Below are positions 44,359 through 53,837 of a DNA stretch of 64,000 nt, in pieces. Position 1 is the stretch's first letter; each line of letters opens with the position of its first letter. This DNA comes from CAVTUU01 sp045804965. Lineage in GTDB: Bacteria > Chloroflexota > Chloroflexia > Thermomicrobiales > UBA6265. The translations under genes were made by a program, and so were the position numbers. The stretch covers positions 62,001-126,000 of the forward strand of contig JBJMMD010000009.1 of assembly GCA_045804965.1 (NCBI GenBank), written 5' to 3'. The notes under the pieces were generated by a model. It saw nothing but the letters and a program-made list of their open reading frames with translations. It made no database searches and had not been told where the DNA came from.

Positions 44359-45036
44359 CTACGATTGCCGGCTTGCGCGCACGACCAAGCGGGTGTCGTA
44401 TTGGCCTTGGCCGCTGTCGAAAACGCCGGTGCAGGTGATCAGGGTCAACGCTTCGGAGTCAGTCGGGCCGACGATTTCATTAATCGCCGCCTGGTCGAGG
44501 GTGGCGACCGGGTAGTTTTTCACCCAATCGACAACAAAGTCGTAGTCATTTCCGTCCGCCCCGGTGACGACGATCTTGTCGCCGTGTGAGAGATTACCCA
44601 GGTAATAGAAGACGCCGATCGGGACATCGTACCAATCGAGATGGCCGGACATGACAACATTGCTGGCTTGGCCGAGCTTGCCGGTCCCGCGATACCAGGA
44701 CACGATGTACGGCGTGGACGGGTTTTCCATCACGCCGTTGATGATGTCGACCGACTCAACCTCGGAATCGACCTGCGCTTTGTCGATCTTGATCGCAACC
44801 GGCCGAACGCCCTTCGTGCGCAACGGCAGCGGATTCTGACCGACCGGACCCGGACGGAGACCGCCCGTCGTCGGCATATCGCCGTTGCCGGCGGAGCCGA
44901 TCGGCGCGGCCCAGGCCGAAAACGCCTGCCCGCTGACGGCCAGCACGAGCAGGGCGATCAGGCCCACCATCACTGCTGTTGCGCCTACGCGCCGGCGATC
45001 TGATCGCATCGGGTTTCGTCGCGCTCTCTGGATCAT
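44359..45036 (-). CDS. Sortase
   Basis: A 225-residue membrane-anchored transpeptidase. A signal-anchor helix covers about 18-42, then a linker and the sortase beta-barrel. The catalytic triad is visible: H132 in MSGHLDWY, C202 in LITCTG and R216 in YDTRLVVRA. The compact form and the GHLDW motif are typical of the sortases of actinobacteria and Chloroflexota (class E/F-like). It cuts sorting signals and joins proteins to the cell wall. The LPGTG protein at 20696-21943 is a possible substrate. The ATG 45036 follows GGAGTAGGG. Confidence 0.9.
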   Translation of the reverse strand: MIQRARRNPMRSDRRRVGATAVMVGLIALLVLAVSGQAFSAWAAPIGSAGNGDMPTTGGLRPGPVGQNPLPLRTKGVRPVAIKIDKAQVDSEVESVDIINGVMENPSTPYIVSWYRGTGKLGQASNVVMSGHLDWYDVPIGVFYYLGNLSHGDKIVVTGADGNDYDFVVDWVKNYPVATLDQAAINEIVGPTDSEALTLITCTGVFDSGQGQYDTRLVVRASRQS

Positions 45037-45465
45037 CGTTCCCTACTCCGGTGTTCGCCAATCGCTGCCCTGATCGCGGATGACGCGGGGCGGGAAGAGA
45101 CGCGGGATTTCGAAGCCGCCTCGAACAATCGCGGGAGTCATAGAGTCTGACGGCAAGCAGAGACATTTGCAAGGGCATGCCCGGAAACCAGAGGGACCTG
45201 TCTTGCGTTTACTTTGAATAATCCCGCCGCGCGGCGGGTTTGGGCGTTGCCAATCTGCGGCGTTTCGCGCTTGACGCAGGCGCTTCGGCCTGTCAGCATG
45301 AACGTGCGCACCCGCGCCTGACAGCCTCGCTCTGAACTCAACGGCCCCGAACGTGATCGCGTGCTCTTCAGGGGCGGAGCATTCATCGCCACAACGGCAG
45401 TCCGCCGGCAATTCGCTCGTATGATCGGCGCATGCGCAGCGGCGGGCACGGGAAGGTTCGTTTCG
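45037..45465. other. Divergent gap between sortase and PBP genes
   Basis: About 430 bases. CCCGCCGC/GCGGCGGG (45223-45238) is a perfect palindrome followed by TTT. A TTGACG near 45272 could be a promoter element for the PBP gene, but no good -10 box lies at the right distance. Otherwise nothing recognisable. Confidence 0.45.
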
Positions 45466-47895
45466 GTGTCCCGGTACCGGTCTCCCTACGCTGGATCATC
45501 GTTGTCAACCCGGCGCGCCGCCCGCTGGCCCCGTTATTTGCTGCTCACGATTCTGCTCGCCGCCGCCATCGTCACCGTGGCGGCGATTGCCCCGGATGCG
45601 CCGGATCGGCTTCTCGACGCCGCCGGCATCAATCAGAACGAGACGAACGTAAAGACTCCGCTCGCGCAGAGCGTTGATCAGGCCCTCGCCCCAAGTACCG
45701 CAACCGTGGTCCCAACCGCGACGAAACCTGTTCTGCCCACGAAAACACCCAAACCTCCGGTCGCGGGTGCGGCGCAGCCGTCGATCGTCCCCACGGTCGA
45801 TGCGACCGCAACTGCTCCGGCGCCAACCTCGACGGCGGCCCCGACCGCTGCTCCGACCCAGACACCGGTGGTCGACAGCGGGTCGCCGCCTGATGTCGTC
45901 CAAGCCTACGCTGATCGCTGGAGCGCGGGTGATTACAGCGGTTTATACGATCTGATCTCCAGCGCCAGTCAGAAAACGACGAAACGGCAAGACTTCGTCG
46001 ATCGCTATACAGGGATCGCGACAGAGGCCGGGCTCGACTCGCTCAAGATGACAATCACCAGCGCGCCCGATCTCAACGGCAACGTTGCCTTTCACGTCGA
46101 CATGCACTCCCACCTGGTCGGCAAGATCAGCGAGGACAACCGTTTGCACCTCCTGCGCGAAGAGGCCGGGTGGCGGATCGAGTGGACGCCGTCGCTGATG
46201 TTCAAAGACCTCGGCGACGGTTGCGTCGATTACCGGGTCGACAGAATCAAGCGGGGCAGCATCCTCGACCGCAACAGCAAGCCGCTCGCCTATGACGGCC
46301 TCGTCAGTCAGATCGGCATCATCCCTGGCGAAATCACCGATGAGAAGGCGATGCTGAAATCGCTGAGCAAGCTGATCGGCATGAAAGAGAGTGACATCAA
46401 GGAGAAATACAAGGACGGCCAGCCCGATTGGTTCATGCCGCTCAAGGATTATCCGGAGGACATGGATCAGCACCTGCTGGACGGTCTCTCGAAACTTTCG
46501 GGCGTGGCCGTGCGTACCAAAACCGCGCGGGTCTATCCGCTCGGCGCGAAAGCCGCGCACATCACCGGCTATATCACGCCGGTCAATGCCGACGATCTCG
46601 CCGCCGACACGACCGGCGCCCTGCAAGACGGCCAGCTCCTGGGCCGGGCGGGGATCGAAGCCGGCGCCAACGACCTCCTTACCGGGAAGCTGGGCGGGAC
46701 GTTGGCGGTGGTTGACTGCACCTCCCGGTCGGATCGGACCGTGATTGCCAAGAAAGACGGCGTGCAGGCCAAAGATGTCGTGACCACGATTGACCGCGAT
46801 CTGCAGAAAGCCGTCGACGACGCCCTGGGTGCCGTTCAGGGCAGCGCGGTCATCGTCGATCCTCGCACCGGCGAGATTCTCGCGATGGCCAGTCATCCCA
46901 GCTTCGACCCGAACTGGTTCATCCTCGGTTTTAGCGACAAGGACTGGACCTCCATCAACGACGAAGCGAAGCGGCCGCTTCTCAATCGCGCCACGCAGGC
47001 GTCCTACCCGACCGGCTCGATCTTCAAAGTGATCACGATGTCGGCGGCGATGGAAGACCTCGGCTACGAGGGAGCGAGCGAGTTCGACTGCCCCCAGGAG
47101 TGGAGCATCCCCGGCACCGATCAGATTTGGAAGGACTGGACGGTCGACGAAGGCGTCGGCGCTCAAGGGACCCTGACACTGCATAACGCCCTTGTCGCCT
47201 CGTGCAACACCGTCTTCTACCAACTCGGCTATCAGCTCGATAAGAAGGATGAAAACTTACTGCCCGACATGGCCAAAGCGTATGGTCTCGGGAAGGCCAC
47301 GGGTATTCCGTTTCTACCGGAAATCGCCGGGGTCGTGCCCGATCCCAAGTGGAAGCAAGAAGCAATGGGCGATTTCTGGGCCAGCGGCGACGCGGTCAAT
47401 CTCTCCATCGGCCAGGGCTATTTCGAGGCGACACCCCTGCAAATGGCGACGGCGTACGCCGCCATCGCCAACGGCGGCACGTTGCTCCAGCCATACATCG
47501 TCGAGTACACGAAAGACGCCGACGGCAAATCGACACGCGTCGCCAAGCGCACCGTCGTCCGCAAACTTCCCGTCAGCCGTGACCACATCCGCGAAATCCA
47601 GAGCGCCATGCGCGACCAAACGAGCAACAAGTGGGGAGCAGGATCCGTCCGCGTCTTCGGCGATTATCAATGGCCGATCGCGGGAAAGACGGGCACGGCG
47701 CAGAATGAGCTCAACAAAGCCGGCAAACCGCACGCCTGGTTCGCGGCCTTCGGTCCCTACGGCGGAAAAGCGACGATCGCCTCGATCGTGATGGTCGAAA
47801 GCGTCGGCGAAGGCGTCGTCTACGCCGCCCCGATCACCCGCCAGATCTACGACTATTACCTCACCACCGACCTCGCCAAATTGAATTCAGGGTAG
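45466..47895 (+). CDS. Penicillin-binding protein (transpeptidase), MecA-N-like
   Basis: An 809-residue membrane-anchored cell-wall crosslinking enzyme. It has a membrane helix (about 22-45) and a Thr/Pro linker. An NTF2-like N-terminal domain (about 140-245) opens VVQAYADRWSAGDYSGLYDL. Then come the dimerisation domain and the transpeptidase with S518 in GSIFK, S579 in SCN and K741 in KTGTA. This order resembles class B PBPs of the PBP2a/PBP3 kind. The GTG 45466 follows GGGAAGG. The frame is open upstream to 45361 but without a ribosome site. It lies beside the sortase gene, and both act outside the membrane. Confidence 0.9.
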   Translation: MSRYRSPYAGSSLSTRRAARWPRYLLLTILLAAAIVTVAAIAPDAPDRLLDAAGINQNETNVKTPLAQSVDQALAPSTATVVPTATKPVLPTKTPKPPVAGAAQPSIVPTVDATATAPAPTSTAAPTAAPTQTPVVDSGSPPDVVQAYADRWSAGDYSGLYDLISSASQKTTKRQDFVDRYTGIATEAGLDSLKMTITSAPDLNGNVAFHVDMHSHLVGKISEDNRLHLLREEAGWRIEWTPSLMFKDLGDGCVDYRVDRIKRGSILDRNSKPLAYDGLVSQIGIIPGEITDEKAMLKSLSKLIGMKESDIKEKYKDGQPDWFMPLKDYPEDMDQHLLDGLSKLSGVAVRTKTARVYPLGAKAAHITGYITPVNADDLAADTTGALQDGQLLGRAGIEAGANDLLTGKLGGTLAVVDCTSRSDRTVIAKKDGVQAKDVVTTIDRDLQKAVDDALGAVQGSAVIVDPRTGEILAMASHPSFDPNWFILGFSDKDWTSINDEAKRPLLNRATQASYPTGSIFKVITMSAAMEDLGYEGASEFDCPQEWSIPGTDQIWKDWTVDEGVGAQGTLTLHNALVASCNTVFYQLGYQLDKKDENLLPDMAKAYGLGKATGIPFLPEIAGVVPDPKWKQEAMGDFWASGDAVNLSIGQGYFEATPLQMATAYAAIANGGTLLQPYIVEYTKDADGKSTRVAKRTVVRKLPVSRDHIREIQSAMRDQTSNKWGAGSVRVFGDYQWPIAGKTGTAQNELNKAGKPHAWFAAFGPYGGKATIASIVMVESVGEGVVYAAPITRQIYDYYLTTDLAKLNSG

Positions 47896-48180
47896 ATCAG
47901 AGGTAGATGTTTCGTGCCCTGAGGTCGTGGCTGCGCCGATATCCGCCGGTCGTCGGAACGACTCATGGTCGGCTTGGCCACCTTCGCATGCAATCCCGGG
48001 ATCGGCGGCCGGCCACCACGACCGGCTCATCCCACCAACGACGCGGGCGCCGGTTGGCCCCTTCTTCCAACGCGGTCTACGTCGATAACCCCTATGCTAT
48101 CCTTCCGCTACCCCTGAGGAGTCGTTTTATCGCCGAGCAAACAGCGTCGATGGCGGATCAGATGCGGGAGGTTGGCGCTT
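47896..48180. other. Intergenic stretch before the Rieske oxygenase
   Basis: About 285 bases with no supported gene. TATGCTATCC near 48094-48103 could include a -10 box for the next gene. The open frame at 47907-48257 gives an Arg/Ser-rich product without a domain. Confidence 0.4.
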
Positions 48181-49428
48181 ATGTCGAGTTCAAGGTCCTC
48201 TTCCAATGGAGCGTCGCTGCCTCCCCGCCAACCGCTTGCGTCGCCCGTCAGCGTTAAGGACGTGGCCGCTGTCCGGCGGCCGACTGTCGCTGCGGAACTT
48301 CTTCCACCCCGGGTTTTCCACGATCCCGAGATCCTCGCCTACGAGCAAGAGGCGTGGTTTGCCCGGGGCTGGATTTGTGTCGGCCGGGAGGAGGACTTGC
48401 CACACAAGGGCAACTACTTCCTGACCGAAATCGCCGGTGAAAACCTGATCGTCGTCCGTGGCCAGGACGGCGCTGTCCGCGCCTTCTATAACTTTTGTCG
48501 CCACCGTGGCTCGACTCTGGTCACCGAGCAGTGTGGCCAGCTCGTCCGCTTCCAATGCCCCTATCACGCCTGGGTTTACGATCTCGACGGCCGTCTCCAC
48601 CGGCCTCGTCACACCGGCGTACTGATCGACTTCGACCTCGAGGCGAACGGGCTCGTGCCGGTCAAGCTGGAGCTCTGGCAGGGATTCGTCTTCATCAATG
48701 TGGTCGATGACGGTGGCACGCTCGGCGGTTTTCTCGTCGACATGCCCGAGTGGTTCGACCGGTTCGACTTGGGTGGGCTGACGCGGGTTCGCCAAATCGA
48801 TTACGACGTGAAGGCGAATTGGAAAGCGATCGTCGAGAACTACTCCGAGTGCTACCACTGCCCCGGCGTCCATCCGCAATTGAATAAGATCACGCCCTAT
48901 AACCTCGGGGAGTACCTGCCGTCAGTGGGACCATGGAGCGGGAGTTGGATGCCGGTCGTCGGCGACTACGAAACGCTGTCGATGGACGGCGAGATGACCG
49001 CCCACGGTCGCGGCATGTTGCCCGGGATGGTCGCCGAGGATGCCAAGCGGGTTTACTACTTCATCGTGTGGCCGAATTTGCTGATCAGCCTTCATCCCGA
49101 CTACCTAATGACCCATCGCCTCGTTCCCCTCGAGCCAGGCCGCACGTTCATCGCCTGCGAGTGGTTCTTCGATCCGGCGGTGATCGATGGGCCGGGATTT
49201 GATCCCTCGGACGCGATCGAGTTCTGGGACCTGACTAATCGTCAGGACTGGGCGGTCTGCGAGCTGCAACAAACGGGAACCCGCTCGCGCGCCTACACCG
49301 CGGGCCGCTACTCCGGGATCGAAGCCGGGGTGCACACCTTCGACTTGATGGTGGCCGACCGCTACGCGGCCGACGGCGTCACCTCCCACGTCGAACGCAT
49401 CTCGAAGGCAGAGGCCAGCAAACGATAG
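48181..49428 (+). CDS. Rieske non-haem iron oxygenase, alpha subunit
   Basis: A 415-residue oxygenase. The Rieske cluster ligands are C106/H108 (CRHRG) and C126/H129 (CPYHAW). The catalytic iron site shows H226 and H231 in SECYHCPGVHP. E223 has the same spacing to the two histidines as the bridging glutamate of carnitine-oxygenase-type enzymes, where classical enzymes use Asp. This points to oxidation of a quaternary amine or similar small substrate such as carnitine, choline or glycine betaine. No reductase or ferredoxin gene is nearby. ATG 48181 follows GGGAGG. Confidence 0.9.
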   Translation: MSSSRSSSNGASLPPRQPLASPVSVKDVAAVRRPTVAAELLPPRVFHDPEILAYEQEAWFARGWICVGREEDLPHKGNYFLTEIAGENLIVVRGQDGAVRAFYNFCRHRGSTLVTEQCGQLVRFQCPYHAWVYDLDGRLHRPRHTGVLIDFDLEANGLVPVKLELWQGFVFINVVDDGGTLGGFLVDMPEWFDRFDLGGLTRVRQIDYDVKANWKAIVENYSECYHCPGVHPQLNKITPYNLGEYLPSVGPWSGSWMPVVGDYETLSMDGEMTAHGRGMLPGMVAEDAKRVYYFIVWPNLLISLHPDYLMTHRLVPLEPGRTFIACEWFFDPAVIDGPGFDPSDAIEFWDLTNRQDWAVCELQQTGTRSRAYTAGRYSGIEAGVHTFDLMVADRYAADGVTSHVERISKAEASKR

Positions 49429-49608
49429 TCGCGGAGGGACTTCCATGAGTGAGCCCGGGACTTCCAGGCCCGGGCAGTGTGCCAATCATGGGAGGTTCAC
49501 CAGTTCGATAGTCCAAAAACAATCTGCTCGCGGCAGTCAACGAAGCCGCTCCAACCCAGTGAACACTTGTATCGGCGATAATGGGGGTTCTGCCCGCCGG
49601 GCGGTGGA

Positions 49609-50277
49609 ATGATCCCGCGCGGCGGATTCGACGTACCAGCTTCAGGAGCCCCGCGAATTGTGGAGCCGACAATCGGCCAGCCGCAGATCATCGACGCCCC
49701 AACGGCGGATGATGACAGCCTGGTGGTCGCCATCCAAAGGCGTGATGAGGCTGCACTGGGTGAACTCTACGATCGCTATGGGCGATTGGCCCTCGGCGTG
49801 GCCTATCGCATGCTTGGCGAACGCGGCGCGTCAGAGGACGTCGTGCAAGAAGCGTTTCTCAACGTTTGGCGCAAGGCGTCTGGGTATCAACCTGGCCGGG
49901 GAAGCGTGCGCACCTGGTTGCTCACCATCGTCCACAATCTCGCGATTGACCGTCGCCGGCGCCGGCATCGCCACGCAGTGAGCGATGTGCCGATCGACGA
50001 TGTCGCCTACTCGCTCGCGACCGATGAGGAGGATCTGTTTGCCAGCGTCGCCGGCATGATTGATGCCCAACAGATGCAGGCCGCGCTCGCGAACCTTCCC
50101 GCCGAGCAGCGCGAAGTGATTGTGCTCGCCTATTTTGGCGGTTTGACGCATCAGGAAATCGCCGGGCGGACGGCGACTCCGCTCGGCACGGTGAAGAGCC
50201 GGATGCGACTTGGGTTACAGAAGTTACGCGGTGCTCTTGAACAGTCGATGCTCGACACCGAGACAGTCAGCGAATGA
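49609..50277 (+). CDS. ECF-type RNA polymerase sigma factor (SigK-like)
   Basis: A 222-residue sigma factor. An unusual 40-residue Pro-rich tail precedes region 2 (about 52-115, with YDRYGRLALGVAYRMLGE and DVVQEAFLNVWRKA). Region 4 (about 160-212) has LPAEQREVIVLAYFGGLTHQ and the recognition helix TPLGTVKSRMRLGLQKLR. The stop overlaps the ATG of the anti-sigma gene by 4 bases. The pair matches the SigK/RskA arrangement, in which the sigma usually drives its own operon. Confidence 0.93.
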   Translation: MIPRGGFDVPASGAPRIVEPTIGQPQIIDAPTADDDSLVVAIQRRDEAALGELYDRYGRLALGVAYRMLGERGASEDVVQEAFLNVWRKASGYQPGRGSVRTWLLTIVHNLAIDRRRRRHRHAVSDVPIDDVAYSLATDEEDLFASVAGMIDAQQMQAALANLPAEQREVIVLAYFGGLTHQEIAGRTATPLGTVKSRMRLGLQKLRGALEQSMLDTETVSE

Positions 50278-51404
50278 CGGACGACAACAAGCGCAACGAC
50301 CAGCAGGTCGACCAATCAGCAGACGAGGTGACGGCCACGACAACGGCGGTCACCGAAGAATCCACAACCACGCTGGAGGCGGCAGCGCCCCGTGCTGCAG
50401 CGCCCCCTGAGCAGGCTGAGGACGATCCGCACGCCAATCTCGCCGCGTACTTGCTCGATGCGCTCGATGAAGACGAGCGAGCGGCGTTCGCAGCGCATTT
50501 GGCGACATGCGAGGTCTGTCAGGAAGAGGCGCGCACCCTCGCGCCGATCGTCGGCACGCTGCCCGTGCTGCTTCATCTCGATCCCGCCGTCGATGTGCAA
50601 TCGGCCGAACTTGCCGATCTGCCGGCGGATTTCGAACCGTCGCCGGAACTTCGCTTGCGAATCGTCGCCGCGATTCGAGCGGAGACAGCGCCGGAGATCG
50701 CCGCGCCGGAGCAAGCGATCGAGGTCGCGCCCGAGGCTCCGGCGTCCGCGGAACCAGAGGAAGTGGAAACGGGGCCGGCCGCGCAGGCGCCCGCAGCGCT
50801 CGCGCCAACGCCCATAGCAATAGCCCGGCGGCCGCGGGGCCGTATCCGGCCAGGCGTAACCACCGGTCCACCAACCATGACGTCGCAGGCGTGGCAAACC
50901 TTCTCCCGCGTTTCATGGGCGAGCCGGATCGCGGTGCTGCTTGCGCTCGTCGCGGTCGGCGCGATTATCTGGGCCCTGGCCTTACAGGGCCGCGTCGACG
51001 ACCTGAAGAACGAGAACGACGCGCAGGCCACGGAGATCGCGGCGGCGCAAAACAACTCGAACGCCACGGTCGCGCAACTGAACCCGACCGCGGACGGCAA
51101 ACAGGACTCGCAGGGAAGGCTTCTCTACTCCTTGCCGGATCGGCAGGGGTGGGTCGTTCTCGAAGGGATGAAACCGCCTCCGGCCGATCAGGCGTACCAA
51201 GTCTGGTACCTCAAAGACGGAGCCCCGGCGCCGGCACCGGGCCCGGTGATCGCGGTTGATCACAACGGCAACGGGTTAGCGAAGGTCGCGCCCGACACGC
51301 CCACCTATGATGGATTGGCGCTGACGGTCGAGCCGAAGGGTGGCAGTGAAGCTCCAACGTCGCCGATCGTGCTCCAGGGACGGCTGAGCGGTGCCGCTGG
51401 ATAG
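50274..51404 (+). CDS. Membrane anti-sigma factor (RskA-like) with zinc finger
   Basis: A 376-residue membrane protein. The N-terminal ZAS-type motif is H75, C79, C82 (HLATCEVC). A long Pro/Glu/Ala stretch (about 120-190) leads to a single membrane helix (about 222-243), then the exported RskA domain with GMKPPPADQAYQVWYLKDG. It should hold the upstream sigma factor at the membrane until its outer part receives a signal and is cut. The N-terminal 50 residues, rich in Thr and Ala, are an unusual extra. Confidence 0.92.
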   Translation: MTDDNKRNDQQVDQSADEVTATTTAVTEESTTTLEAAAPRAAAPPEQAEDDPHANLAAYLLDALDEDERAAFAAHLATCEVCQEEARTLAPIVGTLPVLLHLDPAVDVQSAELADLPADFEPSPELRLRIVAAIRAETAPEIAAPEQAIEVAPEAPASAEPEEVETGPAAQAPAALAPTPIAIARRPRGRIRPGVTTGPPTMTSQAWQTFSRVSWASRIAVLLALVAVGAIIWALALQGRVDDLKNENDAQATEIAAAQNNSNATVAQLNPTADGKQDSQGRLLYSLPDRQGWVVLEGMKPPPADQAYQVWYLKDGAPAPAPGPVIAVDHNGNGLAKVAPDTPTYDGLALTVEPKGGSEAPTSPIVLQGRLSGAAG

Positions 51405-51661
51405 CTGAGGGAACTCAGCAAGTTGCTCAGAAAGACCGTGATTTCGCGAACGCATGCCGTGATTTACGACAGCAATCGTGGCACAAAAGTCGCTAACGGT
51501 TGAGCGCTGTCACCGCAAGTGACGGTATCATTGCTTCGACGTTGCCTGGCGTAGCATTTTGCCGCACTCCGCTTTTGCAGCCCTGTCATCTCGAGGTCGC
51601 ACGCCACGCGCTGGGAACGTCACTGGAGCGGAAGTATTTGAGTGAAGCATCTCAAGCAGGG

Positions 51662-53278
51662 GTGAGGCAGCCGCGCGGCCTGTCTGGCCTTCGAGACGTA
51701 CGCTCCTGGCCGGCTTGGGGCTGGTTGCTCCTGGCGACCATCGTCAGCTTCTTGCTCCACCTTCCCTTTTTCGGTCTCCCCATGATCTCGGACGAAGGCG
51801 GCTACGCGTACGTCGCCCAACGATGGATCGACGGGCGGGGCGAGCTGTACGACAACATCTGGGTTAGTCGCCCGCAGGGGATTTTTCTCGCCTACGGGCT
51901 CATTTTTAAGACCATCGGCACGAGCATCGACGCCATCCGTTTGGGCGCCTGGGTTTTCTCGGCGCTGACGTTGATCTTCGTTTGGCTCTTCGCCAATGCC
52001 TGGGCGGGACGTCGCGTCGCGATCGTCGCCACGTTGCTCTTTGCGCTCATAAGTGGCTCTCCCGCGATCGAGGGCTTCACGGCGAACGCCGAAGTCTTCA
52101 TGGCTCTTCCGGCCGCCGCCGCCGCCTGGCTGCTGCTTCGCGCCTGTCGCCAGGGCTGGGGCCGCGTCTCCTTGATCGGTGTGGGCGCCCTGGCGGGCTT
52201 GGCCACAGTGCTCAAACCGTCGGGCGTTGTTATGATTCCGATCGCTATCGCCTTCGTCGCCCTCACCAGTCTCGACGGCAATCGCGCGATCCTCCGCCGC
52301 AGTCTGTGGATTGTCCTCGGGGTGGCGATAATCGCGGCGCCCACGCTCATTCACGGATGGATGATCGGTTGGCACCAGTTCATCTTCGCTTCAGTGACGT
52401 ACCGTCTGGAGTACCAAAGCAGCACAACCGTGAGCGCAATGCACCACGTCCGCGCCATCGGCAAGCTGTTCCACCGGACCTGGATGGTGCTCCTGCTCGT
52501 CTCGGTCGTCGTCAATGCGCAGTACAGGTTAGCTGGCCGTCGCTTCGCCGCCCGGCAGTGGTTTGCGCGACTTGCCGAAGCCCCTCGAGCCGGAATCGTC
52601 GCCCAGCCTTCCTTCCAATCCGCGAATCGATACGACGGCGCCGACGGCGACGTGCTGTTGCGCCTTTTGCTCCTCGGCTCGTTCGCCGGGATCGCGATGG
52701 GTGGCGATTGGTGGTACCACTATCTGGTTCAGATCCTCGCCCCGTTTGCGATTTGGTTCGCGCCGGTGTTGCTCGACCTCAAAGACCGGATGACGCGCAA
52801 TTGGCAGGTCGTCTTGCTCATCGCGACCCTCTTCGTTTTTCTCCTTCCATATAGCGTCGTTCGCCGTGGCAGCGCAGGGGACATGAGCCATGCCCTGTTC
52901 AATCACCCTGGTTATCCGGCGCAGCAGCAGGTCGCAAACTATCTCCGCAGCCACACCGAGCCGGAAACGCCGATCTTCGTCGCCTTCGATCAAGCCGCGC
53001 TCTACTATCTCTCCGACCTGCCATCGACCTATCGCTATATGTATGACCAGGAGTTGCGGGCCATGCCTGGCGCCGAGGACGAGTTGATTGCGATGATCGA
53101 GTCGCCGTATCGCCCCGTCTACATCGTCGGCACGCGGCAACGCGCTCCCTTCCCGGACCGCGGCCAGGCCTTCTGGAACGCGGTCAGCGAAAATTACCAC
53201 CTGGAATCGATGGTCCGCGGCGTCCCCATCTTCCGCGCCAACGAACCCCTGAAATACCACTACACCGATTTGGGATAG
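51662..53278 (+). CDS. GT-C (ArnT/PMT-like) membrane glycosyltransferase
   Basis: About 538 residues with around ten helices. The catalytic acid is in the first outer loop (ISDEGGYAYVAQRWIDG), and WVSRPQG follows, as in dolichyl-phosphate-mannose-type transferases of family 39/83. It would move a lipid-linked sugar onto a lipid or protein outside the membrane. The start is unsure: the frame is open to 51500, but bases 51580-51661 look like degenerate family B repeat (GTCATCTCGAG ... GAAGCATCTCAAG). I therefore chose GTG 51662; TTG 51638 with a GGAG site is the alternative. Confidence 0.82.
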   Translation: MRQPRGLSGLRDVRSWPAWGWLLLATIVSFLLHLPFFGLPMISDEGGYAYVAQRWIDGRGELYDNIWVSRPQGIFLAYGLIFKTIGTSIDAIRLGAWVFSALTLIFVWLFANAWAGRRVAIVATLLFALISGSPAIEGFTANAEVFMALPAAAAAWLLLRACRQGWGRVSLIGVGALAGLATVLKPSGVVMIPIAIAFVALTSLDGNRAILRRSLWIVLGVAIIAAPTLIHGWMIGWHQFIFASVTYRLEYQSSTTVSAMHHVRAIGKLFHRTWMVLLLVSVVVNAQYRLAGRRFAARQWFARLAEAPRAGIVAQPSFQSANRYDGADGDVLLRLLLLGSFAGIAMGGDWWYHYLVQILAPFAIWFAPVLLDLKDRMTRNWQVVLLIATLFVFLLPYSVVRRGSAGDMSHALFNHPGYPAQQQVANYLRSHTEPETPIFVAFDQAALYYLSDLPSTYRYMYDQELRAMPGAEDELIAMIESPYRPVYIVGTRQRAPFPDRGQAFWNAVSENYHLESMVRGVPIFRANEPLKYHYTDLG

Positions 53279-53293
53279 ATTTCTTCGCAAAGG

Positions 53294-53578
53294 ATGGCTT
53301 GGATAAGACAGTTTGTTGCAAACATCAACAGCAAGGGGCAGGTCACGATCCCGGCGGAGATCCGTCGCCATTTGGGCATTTCCGCGCCAGGCAAGATCGC
53401 CTTCGTGATCGATGATGAAGGAAAGGTCGATGTGCGACCGGTAGCACCTACTATTTTTTCACTGCGAGGTACCCTCTCACCGCTCGTTGGAAGAGAAACA
53501 GTCGATTTCGACGACCTCATCGAAGAAGCATTTCAAGAAATGGCAGATCGGGTCGTTCGGGATATCGGGGACCGATGA
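53294..53578 (+). CDS. AbrB/MazE-type antitoxin-like protein
   Basis: A 94-residue DNA-binding protein. The swapped-hairpin domain is at about 8-50 (VANINSKGQVTIPAEIRRHL), and an acidic helical tail of the antitoxin kind is at about 68-94. Such proteins are normally encoded with a PIN or MazF toxin. Here an ATG overlapping the stop (ATGA, 53575) opens a frame that closes after 8 codons and no toxin follows, so the antitoxin is an orphan or the toxin has been lost. It starts 15 bases after the glycosyltransferase gene. Confidence 0.88.
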   Translation: MAWIRQFVANINSKGQVTIPAEIRRHLGISAPGKIAFVIDDEGKVDVRPVAPTIFSLRGTLSPLVGRETVDFDDLIEEAFQEMADRVVRDIGDR

Positions 53579-53837
53579 TCCTTCGCCAAGTCTCGGAATG
53601 AGTTCGCCGCAATCTGAGCACCCCACCCGGGAAAAGGCCCCAAAGGGCACCCCGCTCACTTACGGAACTCGGTTAGAAACCGACTGATTCCATGCGGACC
53701 TCGTTCTCAGCCGGGTTTCTAGCCCGGCGGTCGCGGCAGAGCCGCGTAGTGACGTGTGGATAACAATAGGAACGGCAAAACCAACGGCACGAGAATACGA
53801 TTTCCGTGGTAGCGCAACGGTCAGAGAACTTCGAGGA
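53579..53837. repeat. Short palindromes in a gene-free gap
   Basis: About 260 bases with inverted repeats such as CTCGGTTAGAAACCGA (about 53669-53684) and CCGGGTTTCTAGCCCGG (about 53710-53726). Nothing coding is visible. Confidence 0.45.

Noticed and set aside
47907..48257. 116-codon open frame before the Rieske oxygenase
   Set aside because: Arg/Ser-rich product without a domain or ribosome site, and it overlaps the start of the oxygenase gene.
49440..49608. Possible small gene between the oxygenase and the sigma factor
   Set aside because: Only short frames are present; it looks like repeat-derived intergenic DNA (CAACGAAGCC core) and the sigma promoter region.
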